64,000 bases of DNA, from NCBI RefSeq assembly GCF_932526225.1, contig NC_064037.1:5282703-5346702 (forward strand), in the 5' to 3' direction. Positions within the stretch are counted from its first letter, which is position 1. Each line of letters starts with the position of its first letter. The position numbers and the translations under genes are program-made. This DNA is from Nematostella vectensis. Taxonomy: Eukaryota; Cnidaria; Anthozoa; Actiniaria; Edwardsiidae. Under the pieces are notes generated by a model. That model searched no databases. It was given only the letters and a program-made list of their open reading frames with translations, and was not told the DNA's origin. This document shows, piece after piece, positions 12,101 to 21,861 of the stretch.

Positions 12101-14701
12101 CGCTCTCTTCTGCCCGCGCTTTAGCAATCTCGGTCTGTATTTTTAGCGCTAGTTCTTGTTGCTCTAAGTCAAGCTTTTTTTGGCTACAATTATCTGCTGT
12201 GATATGGAAGCTGCCTCTACCTCTAGCGATGCCCTTTTTGCACTGAGTTTCACACGCGTCTCACTCGCAGACATCCTACTTGACCCCGACTGACGACTCC
12301 CCTTAGATCTCCTGGTATGGCTTGACCCCGACTGACGACTCCCCTTAGATCTCCTGGTATGGCGCGACCCCTGACTGGCTGATTCTGATGGCGTGACACT
12401 TTTGCACCATGGCCCCCCTTCCAGGACCCCTTTATCCCTTGACTCTACTTCTAAGTAACTCTTGAAAGCCCTTTGATAATACCTTACAGCTTCCTTTTCA
12501 TCATGACTGTCAAGCAATCCATAATAAACATCACACACATCCCTCGAACCGCTTCTTTGATTCCTTAATTTCATCCAGTAGTTTCTTCAGTTCCCCCAAT
12601 TCTCTTCGTCAGCGACGCTAGAAATCCTTTTCTAGACGCCGCTTTGATCACCTCTGTTTCCGTTCGAACAACTTCTCTGATGCTCGATGCTAGCATCTTG
12701 AGTCAACAAACTCTTCAGAAACACACACGATTCGCAACTACATTGAACTTAATGTGGCCGCCGTCTCGCTTTCTTGCCACATAAATCACAAATTCGATCA
12801 TAGGACAACTCATAACTCGACCAAAATTGTTTCCTATTAATCAACAAATACGTACATATCAATTACAGAAATATAACATAACATAAGCAGTAAAAATACG
12901 GGAAACTAAACGAAATCAAATAACTTACAAGGTAGTTGTGGCCTTCGCTTACACAAACATGCAATGGCTCTCCCGGTCACGAGATCTAATCGATATTTGT
13001 TCGCGCGCTCGCGCACTAATCGGCAACTGTCCGTAACAAGGGACATGATGGGTGTGGCGGGGGACCCTGGAATGTCACTCTACTTTGAATTTCAAAATAC
13101 TAGAACTTTGAGATGTTCAATACACCTTACTATGGGATAACGTGATACAGCTTGAAAAACTTGGGAGCCCACTGAATGATGACTTTCTGGTGTGGACGAG
13201 TCAATAATTATAAGCAAATACTACAAAATGTTTAGATGCCAAAAAGTTTGTTCTTCGAAAACTTGATGCTTTATTATTATTATTTTTGGGGGGTAGGGTC
13301 GTAAAGCCAAAATACCCATTTTTTAGGGTCCAAAACTCGAAAATAGTTATGACCGCAATACTGGGGATTTTTCGTCAAAAAATGAAAAAAGGTGTGCTTG
13401 TGGCTATTATTCGTATGCAAATTTATGCCTACATTATCGAAATAATATGATTTAAAAGAATTTTTACTCTACTTTGTCATTTGTAGCTGTCTATGGTGCT
13501 CATGAAATGTCTATTGGAAAAAAAAATAAAAGTTTTCCTAATTTATTCTTTTCAACCGCTTGGTTTGATCAATGACACAAACTCGGAGAGCGCTGGAGAG
13601 TAGATATGAACCGCCCAGCATTCCAATTATGGTGTGAAATCATAAGATCTTTACTGTACTCTCTTAGGTCTGCATTTCATAAGATATAAAATAATATCTA
13701 AAATCTATCACTGAAATTATACGTTCGCGTATACAAAGGATTGAGAAAGCGGGTGTAGATTTCGGCGTAGGAGGTCCCCAATTATCTCAGGCGTGGATCC
13801 AGACCTATTGACACCTGTTTTCGTAAACAAGTAAAAATGCTAAGAGTTAGTACGTTAAGTATGAGCTTCGTGTCTTCATTCTGTTAGTTGAGGCCACAAT
13901 ATTGAGGGTTTTTTTTCGTTAACTGTACCTTTTTTCCTTGATCCGCGTTTGTATCTAGTGTTGTTCAACTCTTCACAAACGAAACGGTGTACAAGGCACG
14001 CAATAGAAAGTTACTACAAGGATACCTTGGATTTGATAATGCATAACGAAGACTTTGGATTACTAGCTAAATTGTAAAAAAAGGGAAAAACATGACAGTT
14101 ATTTCGCTTGAGATCAAGGAAATACGAAGTTACATCTTTTATCGAAATAGTCCTTACCAACGAGAAAATAAATAACGAGAATGATAGCTTTCCATTTTTG
14201 CATGTTCAGAGCTCTCTTAATCGAGAAAATGGCTATACTTATAAGAAAGTATTTGAAAATAGGCCTCGATAAGTGCCAATTTACTTGAATACAAAACGGT
14301 GGTAATGAACAAATAATGTTTGCGAGGTAGAGTCTTACAGTATTTCGGAAAAAAGGCTAATGATGAAGTTGTATAAAAAGAAAATACCACCGCAGATGCA
14401 TTATTCTTAGTAACCGATTTCCGTTGTAATTTGCCGAATAAATTCTAGAGTCTCGAATATTAAACGAAAAGTTGCATCAAAAGCTGCATGAAAATAATAA
14501 TAATACCTTTCCTTTAAATGATGTTGAACTATTATGGCTTATGGCGCCATAGACAAAGAAAGCCGTGGAGGTGTAGTCCCTGAAATAAAATAACAAAGAA
14601 AATTTATTCCGGCATTACGTCAAGTGTTAAGCACTCAGGGCTGACGTACAAGGCAATCTCAAATCAGACCGGCGTAGGAACTACTCACGAGTTACATGAC
14701 T

Positions 14702-14762
<61 letters not shown>

Positions 14763-17700
14763 TGAAGCGGACCATTTCCGTCCTACCACAAAGTGAACTA
14801 CGACTTTTATCGTTGCCATCTGTCTGTGAACGCGTCTCGGGGCAGTGAAAAACCAGTAAGTCAGGATAGCAACCAGCCCAATCATGCTTCTTCTGAAGCC
14901 AATTTCGAACGACGCCGTTACTGGCAACGTCATCTATGGAGTCTTCGGGGCAATCGCAACTATCAGCGCAGTCGGCAATGCCTTCGTTGTCATGGTATCC
15001 GTTAAGATTCCGGCGCTGCGTAAGACCACTCTCTCCTTAATAGGAAATCTCGCGATGGCTGACATGCTAAAGCTCATGCTAGGATATTCGTGCGTCTCAG
15101 CAGACGTTTTGTGTGAGCTGTTCCTTAGCCCAAATGTTTCCTTTACTGCCGCTATTACCAGTATCTTAACTCTAACAGTTCTTGCCGTGGAGCGCTACTA
15201 AGCCATCGTAAATCCGATGAGCATAAGATTCAAGCTGAGGGACGACACAGTTCGCTACGCCGTCACCGCGATATGGGCACTGGTGTTCGTCGTGATGTCC
15301 CCGCTCTACATCTCGACCGAATATGATGCAGTAAAGGTGCGTGCACCAATTGAAACAATCAGATTCAAGCCTTTACACAGGTCGTTTTCACGATGGTTGT
15401 CTTCAACATTCCCTTCGTTATCATCACTTCGACAACACGGTGGTACCAATGAACGTCCAGGCCTCGGAGGAAGTGGTGGACAAGCGTCGAATCGTGTCCA
15501 TTGCCATCACAATGGCGGTAACCTTCTTACTAAGCTCTCTTTCCTTTGTGTCGGTCGTCACCATCAAAAAGGTCATCTCAGGTGCACCCGCAAATGCAGA
15601 ATTATCTGAAATCCAGTATGTCTTCCTACTACTGAACTCGGCCTCAAGCTTTCTGATACAGTGGTTACATGAGCAGGAGTTTAAGGGCCGCGCTATTGAA
15701 GATGCTAAGGCTGTCGACGCCCTGGGAACAATCCCCAATAGTTAATTGACGAAGACTGTTATATGAACTGTATGTCTATTCAAGATTTACTGTATAGCCA
15801 CTTTCTCCAAGACAGTGCCCTTTAGAGACTCTAGAATTAGAGAAATTTTACTGTATGAAAGTTGAATATTTTATTAATATGTCCGTTATACTTAGGGTGT
15901 ATACCAATCGATGCAGTCTCTATCCATTTATTCATTTTAATCATTGATTGATTGCCTCTATTGATTGAGCTTAAAAACTTTTAAGTAAAACTACGAAATG
16001 GGAGATCATTTCTGTAGGATTGCGCCTTGTTTCTCTATTTTTTTCACAAAAAACAGCTTTCGAAGATAAATCGATTTTAGAATAAGCTTCCGCTGTTTGG
16101 AGTATGAATGAATTACCAAATTTGGTAAAAGATCTTTTTGTGGAAATTTGAAATGTTAAATAATCTCGCGTAACATTCACAAAATAAACTGAAGCCGGTT
16201 AACAGCATGCAGCTAATATGTAGACTGTATATATGTAAAAAATAAGTATTGTGATAGTCTAAAGAGGATATTTTCATATGAAACGAATTTTGAATTGTAT
16301 TCTCAATCTAATGCAATAATACTAGCTCCTAGGCAAATAAAATAAATGTAGGCCTTGGAACGGTACATGAAAAGAACGTTTGTTGTAATTGTGGGCCTAG
16401 GAAAACGCCGTTCTTTTCATGTATCGTTTCTAAAATGCAAGGAACATAGAACATAGAATTGTTTTATTTGCATGCATTTGCATTTTGAACGGTACATGAA
16501 AAGAACGTTTGTTGTAATTGGCGTACTATTATATGTGCCGGAGCGCCCGCATTGCTTCAGGGTATATAATAAATAATCAAATATATGGTAATGAAAAAGG
16601 GGTTCGAAAGAGACTTGGCTTTTAAAGATTAGGTTTTATCCATTTATTCCCATCCTTCCTTTCTTCACCTACCTTTCCTCGGCGCTTCCAAAAGCGTCTT
16701 ATTTACGTTGAGATTTTTTTGGGGTTTTCTACCGTCTACATACAAAATTCCATGGGTTGTTCCTACAGTTTTTGGCTTATTTAAATTGATTTTCATTAAA
16801 AGCATGCATGTGTATTTGAATAGGGGGAGGGAGACGGGGGAAATACCTTTGCATCTGGTTGTTTAGAAAGGATATACAGAGGGGTCAAAACATTTTTTAC
16901 TCTTGCAGCAAAACTGTACGAAGAAAAGAAAATCGACCTTGATGCGCCCATACAAAAATACATCCCAAGTTTTCCTCAGAAAGAGTTGGATGGTGAAGTA
17001 GTTACCATAACAACTCGACAATTGCTGTCTCACCTTGGAGGAATACGGCACTATGTGAAAGCTGAGAAGAAGAGTGAACCAGACCAAGACACACAAACAA
17101 AAAACCCTGGCATACAGGTGTTGGCAATTTTACATAGACGGCCTTAACAGTGCTTTTATTTTTTCGTAGCAGTGTTTTGGCCAAGGGAGGTTCAGCGGGT
17201 TGCTTTCTAGGGTTGGGGAGAGGATAGTTACAGGGGGAGGGATGGAGGCTATGCAGAGTCTTCTAGGGGTGTGGGCACAGGTGCTAGCTATCAAGATCAG
17301 CATGGTGCTATCTAGGGGTGGGAGGAGGTAGCTACAGGGGGGATGTATAGCGGATATGCAGAATCTTTAAGGGGTGAGGGAACAGGTGCTAGCTATCGGG
17401 ATCAACAGGGTGCTATTTGGTGTTTAGCTACAGGGGAGAGGGATGGCGGGTATGCATAGTCTTAAGGTTGTGGGGCACAGGTGCTAGCTACAGGGTTCTA
17501 TCTAGGGATGGGAGGGGGTAGCCACAGGAGTCAGCAGGGGAGAGGAATTGGGGGCCTGCAGGGCACTTTCTAGAGGGCACTGGTGCTTGTAACAGGGAGA
17601 AGGGTAGCAGAAGGGGAGTTCTGTAAGGTCCTAACAAGTGGTGGGGGAATCAACATCTGTTTCCCTCTTACGCTCGGTTGCGCATAAGGCCTTCTTATAC

Positions 17701-20700
17701 TTTTCTCCAATTACTTTTCTTCCACTTGCCTCCTCTCAAGATTTCCATCCCGCCTCTGTTCTCTCTCTTTCCATCGACCGACTTCAAGTTGTCCTGGGTC
17801 TTAGTTCCTTCTTGACTTTTACCCATGGATTCCCATGTGATATTTTCGCGGCATCCCAAGGACATGCCCGAGAAACTTTCATCTCCTCCTTCTTACCTCC
17901 AAGCTCATCCGCACAGGTCCTGTCTCCTGGTTCAACTCCTCCATTGATGTTATATACGGCTAGAAGATGCCTCAGAATCTCTTGTATTGGAAGGCGTCAA
18001 GCTTCTTGTGGTCCCTAGCATTAAACTTCCATGTTTCACTCCCATACGAGAGGACAAGTTTTACATCTGATGGTTTTGTATCTGATGGATATTCAAAGCT
18101 GGTCAATGAGCATGGGAAATAACTCCCACAAAATGAACTTCTTCAGGGAGTTAAGGGAAATGAACATGGCGTTAGCTAGGTTAGGGATCAACATTTAATT
18201 TAAAATTATGGTTATAGTTATATATTTTTCAAATACTTTCTAGCCTCTATGGATGGTACAGCCACAGGTCTTACACCGTGGTAATGTCTCTAAAAAATGT
18301 AACTTTATCTTTGCTTTTTAGGATTTAAGTAAAGCTGGAACTAATGAAACACGAGAAAATGAGAAAAATGCTACAAACGAACTCGAAAATAAAGAGTATT
18401 ACATTAAGGTATTTAAAACAAAAAAATTATTTATTGATTCAAATGTAGATAATTATAAATTTTTTTATGAAAGAAGAACTAGACTAAAGAGGCAGTTATT
18501 TATAAAAAGCATAGGTTTACCTACCATTCATGCCCCCTCTTTGTTCTACCTTCAGGAACCCTTGACACTCTTAGAATCCTTAGCCTTATTCGAGAATGAC
18601 CCTTTGGTGGGAAAACCAGGAGAGAAGTACAACTACACAACTCATGGGTACACACTGATCAGCGGTGTAGTTCATGCCGCCGCAAAACAGGACTTCCAGA
18701 AGTATATGAAACAGTTGTTCAAGGAACTGGGTATGAACAACACGGCCCCAGAGCATCATGGTCCAATTACTTATCACCGGGCACGGTATGTTTATCAGAT
18801 CCCCATACAGTACTATGCAACAATAAGCTACGAATGAATAATGAGGCCCTCGTGTATAGCGCACGCTGCCGTAACCACCTTGATAGCTTAGTGAAGTAAG
18901 CCACTGAGGATGCTGGAAACGTGCTATCTAATACGACGCGCGCTACCGTTGCCACCTTGGCAGTTTTGTTGATTAAAAGCAAATAAGAACAAAAGAGAAA
19001 CGTGGTAACTGATTCGAACCGATGTCACTACAGATTTTTTTTTTTTAAATTAGAAGACGTAATTGCAATTTGTTGAAAACTTGCCTTGGCTTGCGTGACT
19101 ATTGCGTTACTTATCTATTCCCGTCAGGCAATACGAGCGTAAGAAGCGCCACGGACTCGTCAATGTCCCGTATGTAGACAACTCTTACAAATGGGCGGGA
19201 GGTGGCTTCATATCAACTGCTGAGGATCTCGTAAAGTTTGGTAACGCACTGCTGTATGCGCGACAGGCAAACGACCAATCACCGCCAGGTAAACTAGAGT
19301 TTTTGTCGGTTTTCCACGCTCGCACGTAGATACTCACGTAGATACTCTAAGAATTTCTCTCCGTTGAATCTACACAAAACACAAATAAGACGATAACGCA
19401 CTATTCAAACGGGCTGCTTTTGTCCTGTAAAGATCTACACTTACCCAATAGTAGCCATTTAATTTAGGAGGACAGTTTTCGCTTCCTCCGGATTGAGATC
19501 CCTTGCTTCTCCCTTCTTCCCGGGTGTTTGGCGTTTTTCTTTGCCCATGTCTACGATTTCCTAATTTGTTGCTCTTGTTGAAAGCGCGTGTAACACTTGA
19601 TAAGCGTTTGTTTTCTTCGGAAACGCAACACAGCAGTGGTCGAACCCTATTGGCTAACGTGCGTGTCCCAATTAGGTGTGAAGTCTTATAATCCAGAAAA
19701 GGGATTAAGCATCAAGGAATCTTTAGAAGCGCATTACGGCAAAACAAAAACTTGACCAAAACACGCTAAACTTTTGAATTTATGTACCAAATAGATTTCT
19801 CGGTATTGCATAAAATTTGGCAGGTCGATAGAGCAATACATCGCTAACAAAAGTGTGAGTACAGCCATTAAAATTCTAAATCCATCGAAAGTTATCGGAA
19901 TTTGATCGCCGGATATGACTGAAATTTGCATACTGTAACTTTGAAATATAGTTACTTTTAAATGAAACTAGATATCAAAAATCGAAGACACACTATTGTT
20001 AACAAGCATGTGCTGATTGAAAAAGACATTTGGCGTCAGTTTTCACTCACGGGGTATGGTACCTAAATTCTTCCAAAGACACCTATATCGTTTTAGGTTT
20101 TACTGCCATTAATTAAAAAAAAGTTTCCTTTAAAGCAATTAATAACAAACATAGGTAGATTCTTCATTTTATAATGATTAATTTGATACCTCGTTTGTAT
20201 AGTTTGGATAAATTGTGCGCGCGTAATCATTTTTTTCCGGGACCATGTCGCGAAACTGTTCCGTAACCTTAAACATTTTCTGGAAGAATACGTTGGCTTG
20301 TTCTATTTTTAACTCTCTGGGAAAAAATAAAACTTTATTTTGCTTGTTAAAAAAATGTTTATTGTTAAAATCCATTGTCGTTAATTAAAACTTTAAAATG
20401 TTTCACTCCCATACAAGAGGACAGGTTTTACGAGGGTGTTCAATAGCTTGGTCTTGGTGGTTTTGCATCTTATGTATATTCAAAGCTGGCCAATGAGCAT
20501 GGGAAATAACTATCACGAAATTCACTTCTTCAGGTAGTTAAGGGAAATGAACAAGGCGTAAGCTAGGTTAGGGATCAACATTTCATTTTAAATTATGTTT
20601 ATAGTGAGTGATATATTTTTCAAATATTTTCTAGCCTCTATGGATGGTACAGCCACAAAGGTGAAAACGACAGTGATTCGGTAGTCCATCTTACACCAGG

Positions 20701-21781
20701 ATTTAATAAATGATTTAAAAGAAAGACTAATTAAACAAAAAAGTGTAAAGCTTTTACACACAGAAGTCAAGTGTATCGAATATTTCAAAAATCGTTTGAT
20801 TACATTTTTTCTATCATACTGTTTTGACTGTCTTCAATTCCTGACTTCACGACAGGATTTTTAAAACAAGAGACAGTCAAAGAGATGTGGGCACTCGTAG
20901 AGGCAACAAGAGGCAAAGTTGGGACAGGAGAGAAGGGGTGGTATGGGTGGGGATGGTACGTCCTCCCAGAGAGCACAAGTCATGTGTGTGGCCGACATCA
21001 GCGAGAAACTATCTTTCATACAGGTAAAGGAAACGGACAGATGGTCACCGGACGGACACACTGAAAGATTAACAGAAAGATTGTCTGAGACTGAGATACA
21101 CAAACAACCGATAAGTAGACCCACAAATTAACAGACGGAAACACACAGAAAGAGGAACGGATAGACTGACAAAGATTGAGATAGAGAAATAATTGACATG
21201 TAGACCCACAATTTAACAGACGGAGACACACAGCAAGATATTAACGGATAGACTGACAAAGATTGAGATAGACAAATAATCGACATGTAGACCCACAAAT
21301 AAACAGACGGAGAAACACAGAAAGATTAACGGAAAGATTGTCTGAGACCGAGACAGACAAACAACCGACAAGCAGACCGAGGATAAACAGGCGGACAGAC
21401 ACTCAGTGAGATTAACAGATAGACTGACACTGAGAATGAGATAGACAAATAACCGACAACCATACCAATAAATAGACAGACGGACAGTTAGAAAAATAAC
21501 AGGTAGGCAGAAAAACAAACGGCAGACAAACGGCAAACACTACAGTCAGGTAAATACTGTTAATAGTTGACTAATTGTTTTGATTGACAGGTGGTGCAAT
21601 AGGGGGCGTTTCCGTTCTACTCCTGCAACCTGATAATCGCTGTCGTTCCTCTCCCTCCCCACCACGGGGTATCGTGGTCGCCTTGTTGATGAATCAGCAG
21701 GAGGTTGCGCGGAAAATAAGTGACGCCGCGGAAAACATCGCTACCATATTTTATGACCATCTGAATCCTGAGAAAACCTAG
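3151..21781 (+). CDS. LACTB: LACTB, mitochondrial serine beta-lactamase-like protein
   Basis: Animal LACTB is a serine active-site protein of the penicillin-binding/class C beta-lactamase fold that forms filaments in the mitochondrial intermembrane space. Exons with consistent phase: 5293-5515, 16909-17117, 18322-18408, 18556-18785, 19128-19288, 20856-21023 and 21591-21781 (stop). Exon 1 starts at the ATG at 3151 and encodes a basic, Ser/Arg-rich leader plus a membrane segment (WILASLGIISSSLAYFF). Its donor is uncertain: the strong GTAAGC at 3392 gives phase 1, whereas exon 2 begins in phase 0, so the weak GTATCC donor at 3409 or an unseen exon is needed. Visible motifs are SISK (SxxK nucleophile motif, exon 2), WAGGGFIST (exon 6) and HTGG (exon 7-8 junction). 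The product is about 505 residues, near vertebrate length. AATAAA lies at 21856. Confidence 0.93.
4929..5054. mobile_element. hAT-like MITE, ends CAGGGGCGGATCTAG
   Basis: A 126-bp non-coding element in LACTB intron 1. The left end is CAGGGGCGGATCTAG and the right end CTAGATCCGCTACTG, so the termini form a 15-bp inverted repeat with two mismatches. CAGGGGCGG-type ends are common in non-autonomous hAT elements (family knowledge). Flanks TAAAATCA and AATCAATT suggest but do not prove an 8-bp duplication. Confidence 0.65.
5586..5756. mobile_element. MITE, GCCGTAGCAGG-ended family (copy B), GTACT target duplication
   Basis: Begins CAGAGCCGTAGCAGG and ends CCTGCTACGGCCCTG, a 15-bp inverted repeat with one mismatch. 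The 5-bp word GTACT lies directly outside both ends (5581-5585 and 5757-5761). The interior carries G-runs and no open frame. The element sits about 70 bp inside the 5' end of LACTB intron 2. Confidence 0.75.
5939..6224 (-). repeat. 3' LTR of the BEL element
   Basis: 286 bp, beginning TGTGGCCGCC and ending CTGTCCGTAACA on the plus strand. It differs from the partner LTR at 12753-13038 at about 7 positions counted by eye, roughly 97-98% identity. Confidence 0.95.
6304..10208 (-). pseudogene. BEL/Pao pol: protease, RT, RNase H, integrase (frame-broken)
   Basis: Three minus-strand frames make up pol. 10208-7989 (739 codons) opens with the aspartic protease motif ALLDSGST, then reverse transcriptase (SDIEAMYNQVRV, and YVDDCLRS with the catalytic DD) and RNase H (FADVSELGYG, WTDSTAVLRY). 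7899-6796 holds the integrase: an HHCC finger (HYHEISGHSG, CFSCRCRQ) and the DDE residues in VDCFGPF, SDNGTNF and GGVWERPIRT. 6783-6304 is the BEL-type C-terminal integrase extension. The breaks at about 7900-7989 and 6783-6796 are frameshifts. The gag-pol junction near 10205 is also out of frame, whereas BEL elements usually have one continuous polyprotein frame. Retroelement-derived; not a host gene. Confidence 0.93.
10756..11030 (-). repeat. Five tandem 55-bp copies inside gag
   Basis: The unit beginning TGGGCTTCTTCACGTCCATC recurs at 10756, 10811, 10866, 10921 and 10976. The first four copies are identical by eye and the fifth differs by one base in the unit. Because 55 is not a multiple of three, the four extra copies add 220 bp and shift the frame, which accounts for one of the gag breaks. 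Confidence 0.95.
11735..11998 (-). repeat. In-frame 132-bp duplication in gag
   Basis: A 44-residue segment starting DHRDPNMVEVPEAPISTLPK occurs twice in a row (codons at 11998-11867 and 11866-11735), differing at a few end positions. It keeps the reading frame. A shorter 14-residue unit (HTRRSKGSRQSGSS) is also duplicated near 12263-12365. Confidence 0.9.
12753..13038 (-). repeat. 5' LTR of the BEL element
   Basis: 286 bp, the partner of 5939-6224 and the same length. On the minus strand it would contain the promoter of the element. It contains the CG-rich word TTCGCGCGCTCGCGCACTAA. Confidence 0.95.
13039..14703. other. LACTB intron 2 DNA with no recognised feature
   Basis: AT-rich DNA between the BEL element and the GPCR pseudogene. 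No long frame, inverted repeat or RNA gene was recognised. Confidence 0.6.
14704..14759. repeat. Poly-T run, 56 bases
   Basis: An uninterrupted T tract about 125 bp before the GPCR pseudogene. Being T on the strand where the GPCR reads forward and upstream of it, it cannot be that copy's poly(A) tail. It may be the tail of a minus-strand retroelement or a simple repeat. Confidence 0.95.
14884..15745 (+). pseudogene. Rhodopsin-like (class A) GPCR pseudogene in LACTB intron 2
   Basis: TM1 (GNAFVVMVSVKIPALRKTTL), TM2 (LIGNLAMADMLKLMLGY) and the end of TM3 with the ERY motif are readable from the ATG at 14884. A TAA stop (15199-15201) follows ERY directly, where the next codons would continue AIVNPM. 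TM4 (AVTAIWALVFVVMSPLYIS) continues in frame. A frameshift near 15350 moves TM5 (VVFTMVVFNIPFVIITS) to another frame, and a second near 15440 moves TM6 and TM7 (15460-15745) to a third. The TM7 motif region reads LNSASSFLIQWLH rather than the usual NPxxY form. The copy lacks introns, has one stop and two frameshifts, and lies in the same orientation as LACTB. A retrocopy or decayed duplicate is likely; the ligand class cannot be told. Confidence 0.9.
16357..16520. repeat. Direct and inverted copies of a ~33-bp motif
   Basis: GAACGGTACATGAAAAGAAC occurs at about 16358 and 16487, each followed by GTTTGTTGTAATTG. Between them, at about 16407-16430, lies an inverted copy (GTTCTTTTCATGTATCGTT). 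The first and inverted copies could fold into a hairpin. Intronic; no family recognised. Confidence 0.75.
17220..17590. repeat. G-rich intronic minisatellite, ~90-110-bp units
   Basis: Diverged units share GGTGCTAGCTA (17280, 17388, 17479), then a TAGCTACAGGGG block and a TATGCAGAGTCTT-like block. About three and a half copies lie in LACTB intron 3. Confidence 0.75.
17640..18060 (-). mobile_element. Decayed LINE 3' fragment (end of reverse-transcriptase ORF)
   Basis: The minus strand reads, with interruptions, YGSETWKFNARDHKKLDAFQ and then RRRRWKFLGHVL, the wording found at the C-terminal end of many non-LTR reverse-transcriptase polyproteins. Several stops and frame changes are present. A diverged partial copy occurs at 20399-20660. 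The clade was not determined. Confidence 0.75.
18028..18276. repeat. Intronic repeat, copy 1 (LINE-derived; copy 2 at 20399-20660)
   Basis: Shares GTTTCACTCCCATAC, AATGAGCATGGGAAATAACT, AGCTAGGTTAGGGATCAACA and CTATGGATGGTACAGCCACA with 20399-20660, in the same order and orientation. It overlaps the YGSETW end of the LINE fragment. Confidence 0.85.
20399..20660. repeat. Intronic repeat, copy 2
   Basis: Second copy of the 18028-18276 repeat in LACTB intron 6, roughly 90% identical by eye, with an extra block (GAGGGTGTTCAATAGCTTGG) that copy 1 lacks. Confidence 0.85.
21056..21500. repeat. Minisatellite, ~84-88-bp units built on ACAGACGGA/GACAGAC words
   Basis: About five diverged units in the last LACTB intron. 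The anchor ACAGACGGA.ACACAG recurs at about 21131, 21219 and 21303, with a diverged copy near 21387. The array starts directly after exon 7. A similar GACAGA/GACGGA-rich stretch occurs in a caspase intron (51510-51740). Confidence 0.85.
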
Positions 21782-21861
21782 GGAAGTGGCATGGCTCTTA
21801 CGTAACCTGAAATCCTGCAAAACGGGCTTCGCTTTTTTCTTCAAGGATTTTGATAAATAAA

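Larger units (their letters stand above)
10148..12574 (-). pseudogene. BEL/Pao gag region (frame-broken, internally repeated)
   Basis: Four minus-strand frames (12574-12164, 12025-11378, 11441-10971, 10789-10148) read in order as a gag-like polyprotein. The second ends in a segment typical of BEL gag (RPVLTLFDGNPLNYFAFMR), and the last carries Cys/His motifs (CYLCQSNHRVEDC, CENCFSSTHFAGGC) of nucleic-acid-binding type. Breaks coincide with a tandem 55-bp expansion at 10756-11030 and with frame changes near 11400 and 12100. A Ser/Arg/Lys-rich repeat lies in the first frame. Confidence 0.88.
5939..13038 (-). mobile_element. BEL/Pao LTR retrotransposon, complete but decayed
   Basis: A 7.1-kb element in LACTB intron 2, antisense to the host gene. 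Two 286-bp LTRs flank gag and pol read on the minus strand. The LTRs run TG...CA on that strand, and the purine-rich TTGGGGCCGGG just before the 3' LTR is a likely polypurine tract. Domain order is gag, zinc-knuckle-like Cys motifs, A17-type aspartic protease, reverse transcriptase, RNase H, zinc-binding integrase and a C-terminal integrase extension, which is the BEL/Pao order. The coding region is split into several frames, so the copy is presumably inactive. No exact target duplication is seen (GGGGG against AGGGA), and no tRNA primer-binding site was identified. Confidence 0.95.

Noticed and set aside
5939-13038. Gypsy-type or retroviral element
   Set aside because: Protease and RT motifs (ALLDSGST, YVDDCLRS) and the integrase extension are of BEL/Pao type, and no envelope frame is present.
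14700-14933. Lys-rich tail protein (minus)
   Set aside because: Translation of the poly-T tract antisense to the GPCR pseudogene.
18990-19030. tRNA T-arm-like GGTTCGAATC (minus)
   Set aside because: Only the box B word is present; no box A or stem at the right distance.
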